Source: Gonocerus acuteangulatus (lineage: Eukaryota; Arthropoda; Insecta; Hemiptera; Coreidae). Taken from it: a stretch of DNA of 64,000 nt. The position numbers were made by a program, and so were the translations under genes. This document shows, in pieces, positions 45,000-56,091 of the stretch (position 1 is the first letter of the stretch; every line of letters starts with the position of its first letter). A model generated the notes under the pieces. It searched no databases, was not told the DNA's origin, and saw only the letters and a list, made by a program, of their open reading frames with translations. The stretch spans positions 3,939,418-4,003,417 of the forward strand of contig OX328126.1 in assembly GCA_946811695.1 (NCBI GenBank). The letters are read 5' to 3'.

Positions 45000-45029
45000 G
45001 ACCGTATAATAAGAAAAATTACAATTGAT

Positions 45030-45135
45030 TATGTCTCGTTTAGGAGGAGAGAAGGCTTTGCGAGGCCAACAATGTTTATCAATATTTAGCCAAAGCTAAG
45101 GCTGCAAACAATTTAAACTAGATGGTGTATTTTGG
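45030..45135. repeat. Dispersed repeat shared with 18590-18740
   Basis: tgtctcgtttaggag, gaaggctttgcgaggcc, aatgtttatcaatatttagc and gctgcaaacaatttaaact match 18590-18740 in reverse complement. Nature unknown. Confidence 0.65.
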
Positions 45136-45571
45136 GGGGGGGGGAGCGTGGCTAATATGCGCGGGAAATATTTCCTCTGGGAGGTTTCCACTCGTTAGGT
45201 TAGTACGATATAAACTTATTTTCCATTACATTTTATTCTTGAGTATCATTTATATTTTAGTATGTGAATAAATGATTTCTAAATTCGACAAAAAAGAAAT
45301 GAAGTTGGCCTTCTAACCGCTATATGTCGTGCGGGCCTAGTATCTCCACAGGTGTGAAGGATGAGCTAGGTCTACTTAAATATAAGATCGCAGCGCTCCC
45401 GATCTGTGCGATGCTTTTCGTTCCTTCTGTAACAGTTTTCCTGTTTTACAGTTGTTTAAGAATATTTGCTGCTTATCTTTGTATGTGCCATCGACCATTG
45501 GCCGTTTTTGGAGGGAAGGAATACGAAAAACTATGAGTCAAACCTATGGTGAGTCCAGAACCCAGACCGCA

Positions 45572-45609
45572 TATATGCGTCTAGAGTGCTGGGGTACTCT
45601 AGACGCATA
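45572..45609. other. Perfect 14-bp hairpin
   Basis: tgcgtctagagt gctggggt actctagacgca: a perfect stem with an 8-base loop. No element boundary or gene nearby explains it. Confidence 0.6.
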
Positions 45610-45614
45610 GAAGC

Positions 45615-46235
45615 GCTCAGGGCGTACAGGTTAGAAGTAACAGCAATTTAACCAGTACAGGTTAAAATTCGTTGTCAATAATATATGTTCGTTAAAATTT
45701 AAACATTTATGTTTCCATGATGTTATTTGAAATACACATTATATTTGCGAGCATTACCAAGAAGTGTTCCTGCTGGGGATGCTGATGGGTGAGGAGGCTG
45801 TGCAAGGGTTCGGGATATTATTACCTCGGATGGACCATCACCAGGTATAGCGTAAACTCTATGAGGGAGAAACTCACATTTTATTTCTAGTAATTCAAGG
45901 TCTGCCATCATAGTTGAAATAGAACCCCAAATAAAAATAATACAATGAAATATTTACAGTACGGTAAAAGTTGTTCTGTTTTCGTACTAGAAACGCATTC
46001 TGCCTAAGGTAAGCATGCTCTCTTGAAAACTAAAAATTCAAACCCCTCTAAAAATACTTAAAATTTTAAATATAAAAAAAAAACAAAAAAAAAAAAAAAC
46101 AACCTTTCATAGCAAGTGTTTACATCCCAAAGGTAGCGCCTATGAAAAGTTTTAAATTTCTCTATCAAGTGGTTTGGGTTGGGCGATGACAGTTCACTTA
46201 GTGAGTGAGTTGTATTTGACAAGTATTTAGTGAAT
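45615..46235 (-). mobile_element. Helitron family 2 copy with a single internal unit
   Basis: Matches 30960-31990: gttaaaattcgttgtcaata, one 90-bp unit (45780-45870), then ttcaaggtctgccatcatag, the caagtggtttgggttgggcgatga segment and a short gtgagtgag. The 3' terminal CTAG part is missing at the left. The internal frame 45723-45911 is open and corresponds to the 226-residue frame at 31074 with one unit instead of seven. Confidence 0.75.
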
Positions 46236-46423
46236 AATCATTATTAATACTTTTGCATTATTAATACTCAGCTATAATTTAAAATAGATTATTGCCAAAG
46301 TGCGAATTTATCCCCCCCCCCAACAAAAAAAAATTATTGCTGCCCTAATTTCTTGCCAAAATCAATTTGCGATCAGGGAATTTTCCTTTTGAATGGAAAT
46401 GAAAACTTTTCATGTTTTTCTAT

Positions 46424-46640
46424 CTAATCCCGGACTGTAGGAAGGAGAATAAAGTAGTTAATCATGTTAGTTAATCCTTGGTAAACAGGTACTAGATAAT
46501 CCATCATGTTGATAATCAGGGGACAATCAATAAATCCCTTGATAAGCATCGCAGCAATGTGCTGACCAGGAGGGAGAGAATTCCTGAGTTCACACTTTTC
46601 TGGAGGTGGCAATACAGTGTCGTAGGGAATTGTAAGCTTT
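46424..46640 (-). other. Unexplained open frame
   Basis: Minus strand, about 70 codons: LTIPYDTVLPPPEKCELRNS, then LPPGQHIAAMLIKGFIDCPL and IINMMDYLVPVYQGLTN. Base composition and lack of repeats make it more protein-like than most open runs here, but no family was recognised. It ends in a pyrimidine-rich ctccttcctacag that resembles a splice acceptor rather than a donor. It could be a remnant of a transposon gene. Confidence 0.3.
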
Positions 46641-46789
46641 CAGACAAGTGTATATGAGAAGGAATCGGGTTCGCTTTAGATAAGATTTGTCATGATTCAT
46701 ATTCTTAGCTGAGTTGGGGTTATTTCTTTGGGTTTGGTTATTTTAAGCAAACTATCCAAACATACTCCATACACTCCCTACCTTCTGAG

Positions 46790-47230
46790 AAATGTGCTTA
46801 GGCACGCAGCTCCAGAGTTACAGACTTTTAGCGCGGTTCCTCCTTTCCCCCATAGGGAGGAACCCCGCTTATAAGGCATGGGCGTTTATAAGGTGGGGGC
46901 TGAGGGGGCTGCAGCCCCACCCGAAATTTTGATTTGATCGGTGAAAATTTCATAAAACCCTTAAAAAGAAATTAAATAAGATCATTTAGTTCATAAAACA
47001 TATTCTATTTTGGGTGTAATAGCGTTTAAGATGGCTAAAACTCTTCCAAGATCTAAATTGTTAGTATTCCATAGACCGGAAATGGTCTCAGCCCCCTCCC
47101 CCCGAAATTTTCCCAGCCCCCTCCGAAATTATTTTCTATATACGCCCATGTTATAGGGCAAACCTCATAAAGCAATCCGGAAGTGCCGACTAGTAAATTT
47201 CACGTTTCAGAACCTATACGATCAGGAAAA
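46790..47230 (+). mobile_element. X end fused to Y start, with nested Z MITE
   Basis: gtgcttaggcacgcagctcc (X end) runs directly into acttttagcgcggttcctcc (Y start) sharing the tttta. The Y hairpin and cccgcttataagg follow, then a Z MITE at 46877-47150, then Y resumes with aagcaatccggaagtgccgac. Confidence 0.8.
46877..47150. mobile_element. Z-family MITE nested in Y element
   Basis: Left catgggcgtttataaggtgg, right ctatatacgcccatg, 274 bp. Target duplication ttataagg / ttataggg (46869-46876, 47151-47158). The empty site is seen at 51685 and 52526 (cttataaggttgatacaatg). Confidence 0.88.
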
Positions 47231-47398
47231 TAAAGATGGTTCAAGTGTGATATATAAAGCAATTTTCGATGAGGGGCCCTCATTTCGAGAATTAAGTGCT
47301 TAAAACTTGAAGTAATTGGTTTCGTTTATTTGAACTGTTCTTTCTGTCTGTTTTCCTTATTTTTTTTTTTTTTATTGCTTGTTATTTCAGTAATAGGA

Positions 47399-47590
47399 GG
47401 CCCGGTGGCCGAGAGTGTTAAGGCTTGAGCATTTAACACTCCGTGCCAATGGTCGTGGGTTCGATTCCCACTTTGGGGCGATGGCTTTTCTTTAGAAAAA
47501 ATCCTGGATAATAAAGGGTGGTAACCTATAGATAACCCGTCCTAAAATTCTTAGTTAATAATAATGGACGTTAGAATTTAAATCAATAAA
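47399..47590 (+). mobile_element. SINE family C, best-preserved copy
   Basis: Head aggcccggtggccgagagtg + ttaaggcttgag, an extended variable arm (catttaacactccgtgccaa), B box gggttcgattcccac, body agggtggtaacctatagata + acccgtcctaaaattc, 3' end taataataatggacg. The long variable arm and 'gtggccgag..gttaaggc' are typical of tRNA-Ser/Leu. Confidence 0.85.
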
Positions 47591-47981
47591 TTTCTGGCAT
47601 AGCTCATAGTACGAAAATGTTTATGTCAATAAAACAGGATAAGTAAAATTAGAAACAATTTTTTTTTTGTAAGAAATTTCCTTTTCCAGCGAAATTCTGA
47701 GGTGCCGTGTGAATATTTTTTGCTACTATACTGCAGTTGATTTCGTTCTTTAGAATTGTTTTGTTCTATTTACCTCACTTTTATTCTGCGGGGAACTAGG
47801 CTTTCTTTGGGTAAACCTTTGCTGTATTTTTTAGGCTTTCTATCAACTTCCACTTACCACGAATTCGCAACTGTTTTACGAAATTCTAGGAAAAGTCGAA
47901 AACTTCTGATATCTTTTTTTGGTTTTGGTGTTTTTAGACCTTCCAACGTAACTGTTGGGAGTCGTTTGGTAGAAAAATATA

Positions 47982-48536
47982 CAGGGTGGTCCCGAAGGAA
48001 ATCGCCATACTTGAGGGGTGTGTACGTAGGCTACAGTGTAGTTGAATGCCACCATCATTTTTTTGTTTTAATTGACCAATATTTACCCTTGCAAAGCCCC
48101 TTTTTGGCCTTCAACACTTACTATCGAATTACCCTGTATAATGAAATAGTGCATCTTTTCTGCGGGCCCCATCTAACTAACCAAAAAGAATGGTCGTGCG
48201 GGTCGTGGAAAATTAAAAATACAAAACCTTTATTTCGTGATAAGTTATTTGTTTGGGTGGCTCCTGGGAATTTGGTTCGAGGCATTTTTGCAAAAGGTAC
48301 ATAGGATCTGATAGGAAATTTCATTTAAGGCAGATTTTAAAAATATCATCAGAATTAAATTTTCCCTATGGCGTGACGACAAATTGTCAAAAACTAGCTT
48401 TTAGACAAAAGACACGGAAACGCCTAAATCTAGGGCAGTAATACAAGTAAAAATATCTCCTTGGTGGGATTCAACTATACTTCAGTCGGAGTACACACCC
48501 TTCAAGTATGGCCATTTCCTTCAGGACCATCCTTTT
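47982..48536. mobile_element. TIR element with about 75-bp ends, mariner-like
   Basis: Left TA|cagggtggtcccgaaggaaat; right ccatttccttcaggaccatcc near TA (48537). The inverted repeats continue through gccatacttgaggggtgtgtac on both sides. The CAGGG terminus and TA junctions fit Tc1/mariner-type elements. It overlaps a 182-codon open run (47756-48304) that crosses the left boundary and is therefore not a transposase gene. Confidence 0.65.
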
Positions 48537-48539
48537 TAT

Positions 48540-49510
48540 GCATTTCAAATCGCACCAGGAATAAATATTGTATTGAATCACACTAACTTGACGTCATTCT
48601 TATGTGTCGGATGTTTTATTTTAGATCTAGAACGGCCAGAGGGGGGAAGAGGGAAGCAGAATCACTGAATCATCTATTTCTTTTGTGTAATTAAAGAAGT
48701 TGTACCGTCACAATATTTAAATGGAGGGTCATTTTTAAGGATACGCTGTTCGAAAATATGGTAGTAACTCTTCTTGGTTGAAATATCAGGGTCATTCCAA
48801 GACAGATTCAAGGGCAAGTGGAATACTTTTTATTTTGGCGATTATTATACCGAGGATCCAACAGGATAATAAGCCTGTTTCTTGTAGGATCTTCGTTTTT
48901 CTTTAGTAATTCCTTTTGAATGTATATATAATCAGGGAGTCATTTCAGCAATGAAGGAGGCCTTTCAAGGAAAAACATCACACCAAAATAGTAGCCTTTA
49001 TTAGTTCTAGTCTACTATATATTTCTCAAATACCACTCACTCACTCACCTATCATCCCCCAGACCAAACCACTTGACAGAAAAATTAAAAATTTTGCATG
49101 AAAAGAAACAACCTACAGGCACCTCATCACCTTAGCCAGCTGTTAGCACATAAGAGTCCATATATTGATACCATACTGACATACTTGAAGACCACGAATA
49201 CGTACAACGAAATATAACTGTATTAGAAGTAACGCACAATTAAAATCAAAGACAAAATTTCTGATCTCAAAATAATTTTAGAGCAATTTGTCTATATTTT
49301 TGTGGCTTTGTTTTCTTTAGGTTAGATCCTACTTACTATTTTATAAATTTTTATTATGATTCCAATTATACCATTATTTTATTACTTATTATTTGCTACT
49401 TATTTTGTTTTGTATACATACGTATATAAATGTATATATTTCTTTTTTATAAATATGAACGATCAATGTTAATTATGAATGTAAATTTGAAAGTTTTTCC
49501 TTATTATTTT
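48540..49510. other. Mostly unassigned; a piece of Helitron family 2
   Basis: 49010-49090 contains tctactatatatttctcaaa + taccactcactcactcacct, the 5' end of Helitron family 2 in plus orientation, followed by accaaaccacttgac. The rest shows nothing recognisable. Confidence 0.5.
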
Positions 49511-49517
49511 TATTTCA

Positions 49518-49635
49518 GCACTTTCCTCCGAAGGAAAGTAGCTATTGAGGTTGCACTCATGACGGAATTTTTGAAAAATTTCTTCAAATCTTTATCGATC
49601 CTACCTAGTAGACACCGAAAATGACCCCCGTTAAA

Positions 49636-49711
<76 letters not shown>

Positions 49712-50755
49712 CTGTTAACACGATAGCGGCCAGAGTTTTTGTTTTTCCCTCACGAAACTTGGTATATAGCATTCAATTAGCAAACGATTGAACGAGTTCG
49801 TTAACCACCAAAGTCGGTCCACCGGAAGGGGGGGTTTACCCCGAACCCAAAACACTAATTTGACCATGTCAGCCGTAATATTTGTTATATTTCAACAAAA
49901 CATGGTATTCGTAGTGGTAATATAGAGAGAAAAGTGAGATATAAAAATGAACTAAATCGGTTCATTACGAGGGGGGGTTTACTCCGGACCGACAATACCA
50001 ATTCGCCACTACCAGCCGTGATTTTTGGTATATTTCGACGAAACTCGGTATTCGTAGTGGTAATCTACAGGTACATATGTGTTGTAAAAATAAACTAAAT
50101 CGGTTCATTAGGAGGGGGGGTTTACTCCGGACCCACAATACCAATTCGCCACTACCAGCCGTGATTTCTGGTATATTTCGACGAAACTCGGTATTCGTAG
50201 TGGTAATCTACAGGTAAATATGTGTTGTAAAAATAAACTAAATCGGTTCATTAGAAGGGGGGGTTTACTCCGGACCCAAATTCCTAATATACTCATACCG
50301 GTCGTAATTTCTGCTGTATTGAAACGAAACGCGGTATACGTCGTGGGTAACTCGTGAGAAAGAAGTGTTGTAAAAATGAGCTGAATCTGTCAATCGGAAA
50401 GCGGGGGTTTACTTTGTAATATATTTCAATAGAAAAGCCCGCCAGAAGTAGGTTCACAAAGCCGCCGCAAGGAGCGCTTTGTATCTAGAGGGACTGTATC
50501 CTGTTCCTGCGTTAGATCAAAATACGATAATATGAGGTTTTTTGTATTTATTACGTAGTGTAGTAGGTACCATGTGTAAACATAACTCTGGAAGCAAATT
50601 AATAATTGATCAGTTACTCATTACAAATTTAAAAGAGAACTATTCATGTTTTTATTTTATTTATGTAGGATATTTTAAGCAAATTGTTCTGGAAAGCAGT
50701 CTACACTACCCAAATTCTGAGGAAAGTGCTTAGTTATGCAGCTCCTGCGTGACGG
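49518..50755 (+). mobile_element. X-family element, most complete copy
   Basis: Starts agcactttcctccgaaggaa + agtagctattgaggttgcac, a 33-base hairpin-bearing end. Then comes ccgaaaatgacccccgttaa, (TA)n 49638-49703, ctgttaacacgatagcggcc, and five diverged units with G runs (to about 50430). The end region has tctggaagcaaattaataat and the terminus gttatgcagctcctgcgtga + cggac. No coding capacity. The G runs in the units vary from 6 to 9. Confidence 0.85.
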
Positions 50756-50847
50756 ACATTTTATTTTTATAATTAATTTTCTTTGAGCAGTTCACCCTTG
50801 CTGCGAAGCTCTTCAAGCAAATTATAATATAATATAATATAAAAATG

Positions 50848-51412
50848 TTTCACGGACACTCCTTTTGGGATGTAGACACTCGGCTTAGAAAGGTTTTCAT
50901 GGACACTCCTTTTGGGATGTAGAGACTCGGCTTAGAAAGGTTTTCATGGACACTCCTTTTGGGATGTAGACACTCGGCTTAGAAAGGTTTTCATGGACAC
51001 TCCTTTTGGAATGTAGACACTCGGCTTAGAAAGGTTTTCATGGACACTCCTTTTGGGATGTAGAGACTCGGCTTAGAAAGGTTTTCATGGACACTCCTTT
51101 TGGGATGTAGACACTCGTCTTAGAAAGGTTTTCATGGACACTCCTTTTGGGATGTAGACACTCGGCTTAGAAAGGTTTTCATGGACACTCCTTTTGGGAT
51201 GTAGACACTCGGCTTAGAAAGGTTTTCATGGACACTCCTTTTGGGATGTAGACACTCGGCTTAGAAAGGTTTTCATGGACACTCCTTTTGGGATGTAGAC
51301 ACTCGGCTTAGAAAGGTTTTCATGGACACTCCTTTTGGGATGTAGACACTCGGCTTAGAAAGGTTTTCATGGACACTCCTTTTGGGATGTAGACACTCGG
51401 CTTAGAAAGGTT
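50848..51412. repeat. 47-bp tandem repeat, 12 copies
   Basis: gttttcatggacactccttt + tgggatgtagacactcggcttagaaag, period 47. Almost identical copies (variants: tagagactcgg, actcgtctt, tttggaatg). No link to a mobile element was seen. Confidence 0.97.
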
Positions 51413-51648
51413 TTTTTGATATTCAAATTTCAAATTTTTAGTTGGTTTTAAAGAGAGCATGCACACCTAGACAGCACTCGTTGCTTATAATGCTGGTGTA
51501 TTATTACTGGATCGTAATAAGATCGTTGCACCTACTTCATGCACCTAACACTGTGCAATACACCATGCGCCTATCTTACAAGCAACTTCCTGCAGATCAG
51601 GCCTGTCTATGTAATTTACTGTCATTCTCCTGTGATGTAGCAAAGCAT

Positions 51649-51809
51649 TTTAGCGCGGTTCCTCCCTCCCCCATAGGGAGGAACCCCGCTTATAAGGTTG
51701 ATACAATGAAACAATCCGGAAGTGCCGACAAGAAAATTTCGCGTTTCAGAACCCCTAGAGACCGAAAATAATGGTGGCTCAAATTTGTATATATATATAT
51801 ATATGTATA

Positions 51810-51868
<59 letters not shown>

Positions 51869-52646
51869 CTGTTCGCTCATTTCTGGCTTCCCTGATGGTC
51901 CGATTTTGATGAAATTTGGTAAAAAAATCTGTCGTCCAATTTGAAAGGTCAAGTTCGTTAACCAGCAAAATCCGCCCACTGGAAGATGGCGTTTGGGGCG
52001 AAATTCGCGCAGAAAAAATCGTAACGCTTACGTTTTTGAGTTCGTAAGCTTGTAAGTACTCTTTTTATAGGCTTCTTGGGCTAGGAAAACGAATGAAACC
52101 ATTTTCAAGGCGATAGCTTTAACCGTTTTCGAGAAAATTGGAAAAATAGTTTTTGAATACCGTTTTTGGTTTGGGTACTTAGAATCACGGGATTCAGTTG
52201 AAACATTATCTGCACGTTCTTCTTTCATTAAAACTAATATGTTGAAAGTTTTGTTACGTTTGGAGTTAAGGAAGGGTTAGAATAAAATATTTTATTAACA
52301 GACATGAAAAGTTTTAGGAACTTCGTATACTTTCATTAATATCTCGAACACGGTTGGGAAATCGTGGTAAGTGGATAGAAACTATTTGAAAGCTTACTAA
52401 AGTTTCTACAAAAAAGATTCTAAAACTATTTTTGATTAGGTTATGTCAATCGGAGAAATAAGTGCTTAAATCTTCAAATACGTCTGTTTTAGCGCGGTTC
52501 CTCCCTCCCCCATAGGGAGGAACCCCGCTTATAAGGTTGATACAATGAAACAATCCGGAAGTGCCGACAAGAAAATTTCGCGTTTCAGAACCCCTAGAGA
52601 CCGAAAATAATGGTGGCTCAAATTTGTATATATATATATATGTATA

Positions 52647-52711
<65 letters not shown>

Positions 52712-53331
52712 CTGTTCGCTCATTTCTGGCTTCCCTGATGGTCCGATTTTGATGAAATTTGGTAAAAAAATCTGTCGTCCAATTTGAAAGGTCAAGTTCG
52801 TTAACCAGCAAAATCCGCCCACTGGAAGATGGCGTTTGGGGCGAAATTCGCGCAGAAAAAATCGTAACGCTTACGTTTTTGAGTTCGTAAGCTTGTAAGT
52901 ACTCTTTTTATAGGCTTCTTGGGCTAGGAAAACGAATGAAACCATTTTCAAGGCGATAGCTTTAACCGTTTTCGAGAAAATTGGAAAAATAGTTTTTGAA
53001 TACCGTTTTTGGTTTGGGTACTTAGAATCACGGGATTCAGTTGAAACATTATCTGCACGTTCTTCTTTCATTAAAACTAATATGTTGAAAGTTTTGTTAC
53101 GTTTGGAGTTAAGGAAGGGTTAGAATAAAATATTTTATTAACAGACATGAAAAGTTTTAGGAACTTCGTATACTTTCATTAATATCTCGAACACGGTTGG
53201 GAAATCGTGGTAAGTGGATAGAAACTATTTGAAAGCTTACTAAAGTTTCTACAAAAAAGATTCTAAAACTATTTTTGATTAGGTTATGTCAATCGGAGAA
53301 ATAAGTGCTTAAATCTTCAAATACGTCTGTT
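51649..53331 (+). mobile_element. Y-family start with 839-bp tandem duplication
   Basis: Two nearly identical copies, 51651-52489 and 52490-53328, each beginning tagcgcggttcctccctccc + ccatagggaggaacc and ending aaatcttcaaatacgtctg. Each contains its own (TA)n (51788-51863 and 52627-52707) of slightly different pattern. Downstream the Y element continues to the terminus gcgctaagatgctgcagttc + ctgcgagtcggactttt at 55850-55888, though it is broken by other insertions. Confidence 0.88.
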
Positions 53332-53961
53332 TTTTTCTTATGAACGGGTTTTTGTCGTTCTTTTTGTAATTTTTGTCTCTTTCCCTTGGTTTTTTATTGC
53401 TTTTTATTTTTGTAATTTCTTATGTTGGGAAAATGTATTTGTATGTAAAACAGGATAGGAAAAATGAGACCAATTTTCTGTTGCTAGAAATAATGAAAAT
53501 TTTGGGAACTTCGTATACTTCCATTAATATCTTGAAAACGATTGAAAATCTTGGGAAGCGAAAGGTTACCATTCGAAAGCTTACTAAATGGTCTACAAAA
53601 AAGGTTTTGAGGAAAGTTTTGAATAAGCGATGTCAATCGGATGAAATAAGTGCTTAAACTTTGAAGTAATTGATTTCGTTTATTTCATACGGTTCTTTTG
53701 GTCTGTTTTTATTCCTATTTTTTCATTTCTTATGGTTGGATAATGTATTTGACAATAAAACAGATTAATTAAAATAAGAAAAACAATTCATTGTTAGAAA
53801 TATATCAGGCTGTACCGTATGAAATGTCAGTTTTGGATTTGCCGATTTCCTTCAAATGTCTTGAAACTGTCGAGGCTCCTAATCCGAGTTCTTTGGCATA
53901 TTCCCTATTGTTTGCTATTGCTTATAGTAGTCAAATGTATTTGCCAATAACACAGGATACG

Positions 53962-54011
53962 GGCGCTAATGACCCAGAAGTAGATGCGCCGTAAAAAAGA
54001 GAAAAAAAAAA
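53962..54011 (+). mobile_element. Severely 5'-truncated SINE A/B tail with TSD
   Basis: ggcgctaatgacccagaagt + agatgcgccgtaaaaaa, flanked by a perfect 10-bp repeat acaggatacg (53952-53961, 54012-54021). Only the shared 3' tail was copied. Confidence 0.85.
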
Positions 54012-54389
54012 ACAGGATACGTAAAATTAGAATATTTTATTTTTGCGGAATCTTGGGATTCTCAGATCCCGTATGAATATCTATTAGGCCCTCTTCGTAT
54101 ATTTTCATTAATATCTCAAAAAGGGTTAGGAAATCGTGGAAAAATGTTTTGAAGAAATGTTTGATGGGGTCGTCACATTAGGAGAAATAAGTGCTTAAAA
54201 CTTAGTTAGTTAGTTTTGTTTATTTAAACGGATCTATTTGTGTGTTTCCCGCAGTTTTTTCACTGCTCGTCATTTTTGTAATTTCTTATAGTAGTCAAAT
54301 GTATTTGTCAGTAAACAGGATACGTATAATTAGAAGCAATATTTTGTTTGTTAGAATTCGGAGATGCCGTACGAATATCTAGATATTAC

Positions 54390-54600
54390 CTGTGGGTTAA
54401 TATGTTTTTTGAGTTGAAGCTTTAAAGCCTCAACAGGAATATTTGTGTAATCACCCTTCACAGTTAATTTATTAGAATCATGAGTGACCGTTTTTGTGTT
54501 ACAACTAACAATCTTTGAAAACGAAGTTTGACTATCCTTGTTATTGTTATTTTCCTTCTGTTTGGCCGAGATTTTCTATTCATGATCTAATTCTCCTTGA
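54390..54600 (-). pseudogene. LINE ORF1-like (gag-like) fragment
   Basis: Minus strand, open 62 codons from just after a TAG at 54576-54578: QTSFSKIVSCNTKTVTHDSN, then KLTVKGDYTNIPVEALKLQL and KKHINP. Similar wording ('..v...i.veelk..l...inP') occurs in ORF1 proteins of I/Jockey-type LINEs ahead of their zinc knuckles. It breaks off at the junction with Y sequence. Low-complexity Asn/Lys content weakens the call. Confidence 0.35.
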
Positions 54601-55342
54601 ATTTTTTGACTAGATCAAGAACCTATTTTAAGCACTCTTAAATTCCTTAATTTAATTCAGGAAGTTTATCAAGCTTGATATAATCACTTTTGGGTTAATA
54701 CGGGTGGTGTATACCGAGTCCTTTGTTTGTAAACACAAAGAGCTTTCTGAGTAACGGTAAAGGGCAGTAAAAGTATATGACTACCTGGAAGTAGACCCTG
54801 CATACAGAGAATTGCAATACGAGACCTCATTCATCTTTCACCAGCTACCGTGTAACACCTTAGATCTGTTTATATTGTTTTACTCAGTGTGAACAAGTGT
54901 TGAAAGTGCCTAAAATTTTATATTTTTATTCCTTGTTATTTTTTAATTGCTTAGAGTTGGATAATGTATTTGAAAATAAAACAGGTTAAGAAAAATAAGA
55001 AATCAATTTAATGTTAGAGATATGGATTTCCAAGATTTAGCTTTTCAACTGCCTAGCGTCCTTCCTAGGGAGGGTTGTTTGTCTTTGAATTTGGTACTTA
55101 GAATTATGAGATACAGTTGAAACATTTTCTGCGTGTTCGAATTTCATCAACACTAATATGTTGAAATTTTTGTTACGTTTAGGGTAAAGGAAGAGTTAGA
55201 ATAAAATATTTTATTAACAGACAAAAAAAGTGTTGGTAACTTTGTATACTTTCGTTAGTATCTCGAAAACCGTTGACAATCTTGTGAAGCGGAAGATTAC
55301 CATTCGAAGGCTTACTAAATGCTCTACAAAAAAGGTTCTGTA

Positions 55343-55595
55343 CATGGACGTATATAAAAACAATTTCGGGGGGGGGGCTGAGACCATTTCCAGGGTATGG
55401 AATACTAAATATTTAGAGCTTGGAATAGTTTTAGGCAACTAAAACGCTATTACACGTAAAATAAAATATGTTTTATGAACTAAGTGATCTTATTTAATTT
55501 ATTTTTAAGGGTTTTACGAGAAGTTTTCATCATTAATTCAAAATTTCGGGACGGGGCTGCAGCCCCCTCAGCCCCCCCCCTCATATACGCCCATG
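55343..55595. mobile_element. Z-family MITE
   Basis: Left catggacgtatataaaaaca, right ccctcatatacgcccatg, 253 bp. Target duplication gttctgta / cttctgta (one mismatch). It splits a Y-family phrase (aaaaaaggttctg...), so it is younger than that Y copy. Confidence 0.85.
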
Positions 55596-55904
55596 CTTCT
55601 GTACCCTCTAGAAAGGCTTTATTAGGCATATTTTGTATTGATTTATAGAGCTTTGCTTTAGAATGAGAGCCGGATTGTGTAATTTCCGCATCTGTGTAAA
55701 AGTTAGTTACTGTCGGTGTCCCTGACGCCTTAATATCACTTTTATTCGAGATATTCGAGAGGATTTTGACAATTTTCACGAGATATATAAAAAAAAATAA
55801 GTTTATTTCTTTTCTAAGCTTATCAAATGTCACTAGGGACATGAACGGAACCGCGCTAAGATGCTGCAGTTCCTGCGAGTCGGACTTTTAATTTGTTCTA
55901 TATC

Positions 55905-56020
55905 GCTTTTAGCACTTTCAAAGTAGCTATTGAGGTTGCACTCATGACGGAATTTTTGAAAAATTGCTTCGAAACTTTATCGATCCTACCTAGTAGGCAA
56001 CGAAAATGACCCCAGTTAAA

Positions 56021-56091
<71 letters not shown>

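Larger units (their letters stand above)
53332..55335 (+). mobile_element. Y-family interior, degraded, with insertions
   Basis: Repeated partial copies of the Y interior (cttcgtatacttccattaat, gaaaggttaccattcgaaagctt, ggatgaaataagtgcttaaa) at about 53340, 53690, 54070 and 55000. This indicates stacked or tandem interior segments. It contains a truncated SINE tail (53962-54011) and a LINE ORF1-like piece (54390-54600). Confidence 0.6.

Noticed and set aside
47756..48304. 182-residue open frame as a possible transposase
   Set aside because: It starts outside the TIR element at 47982, crosses its boundary, and shows no DDE motifs.
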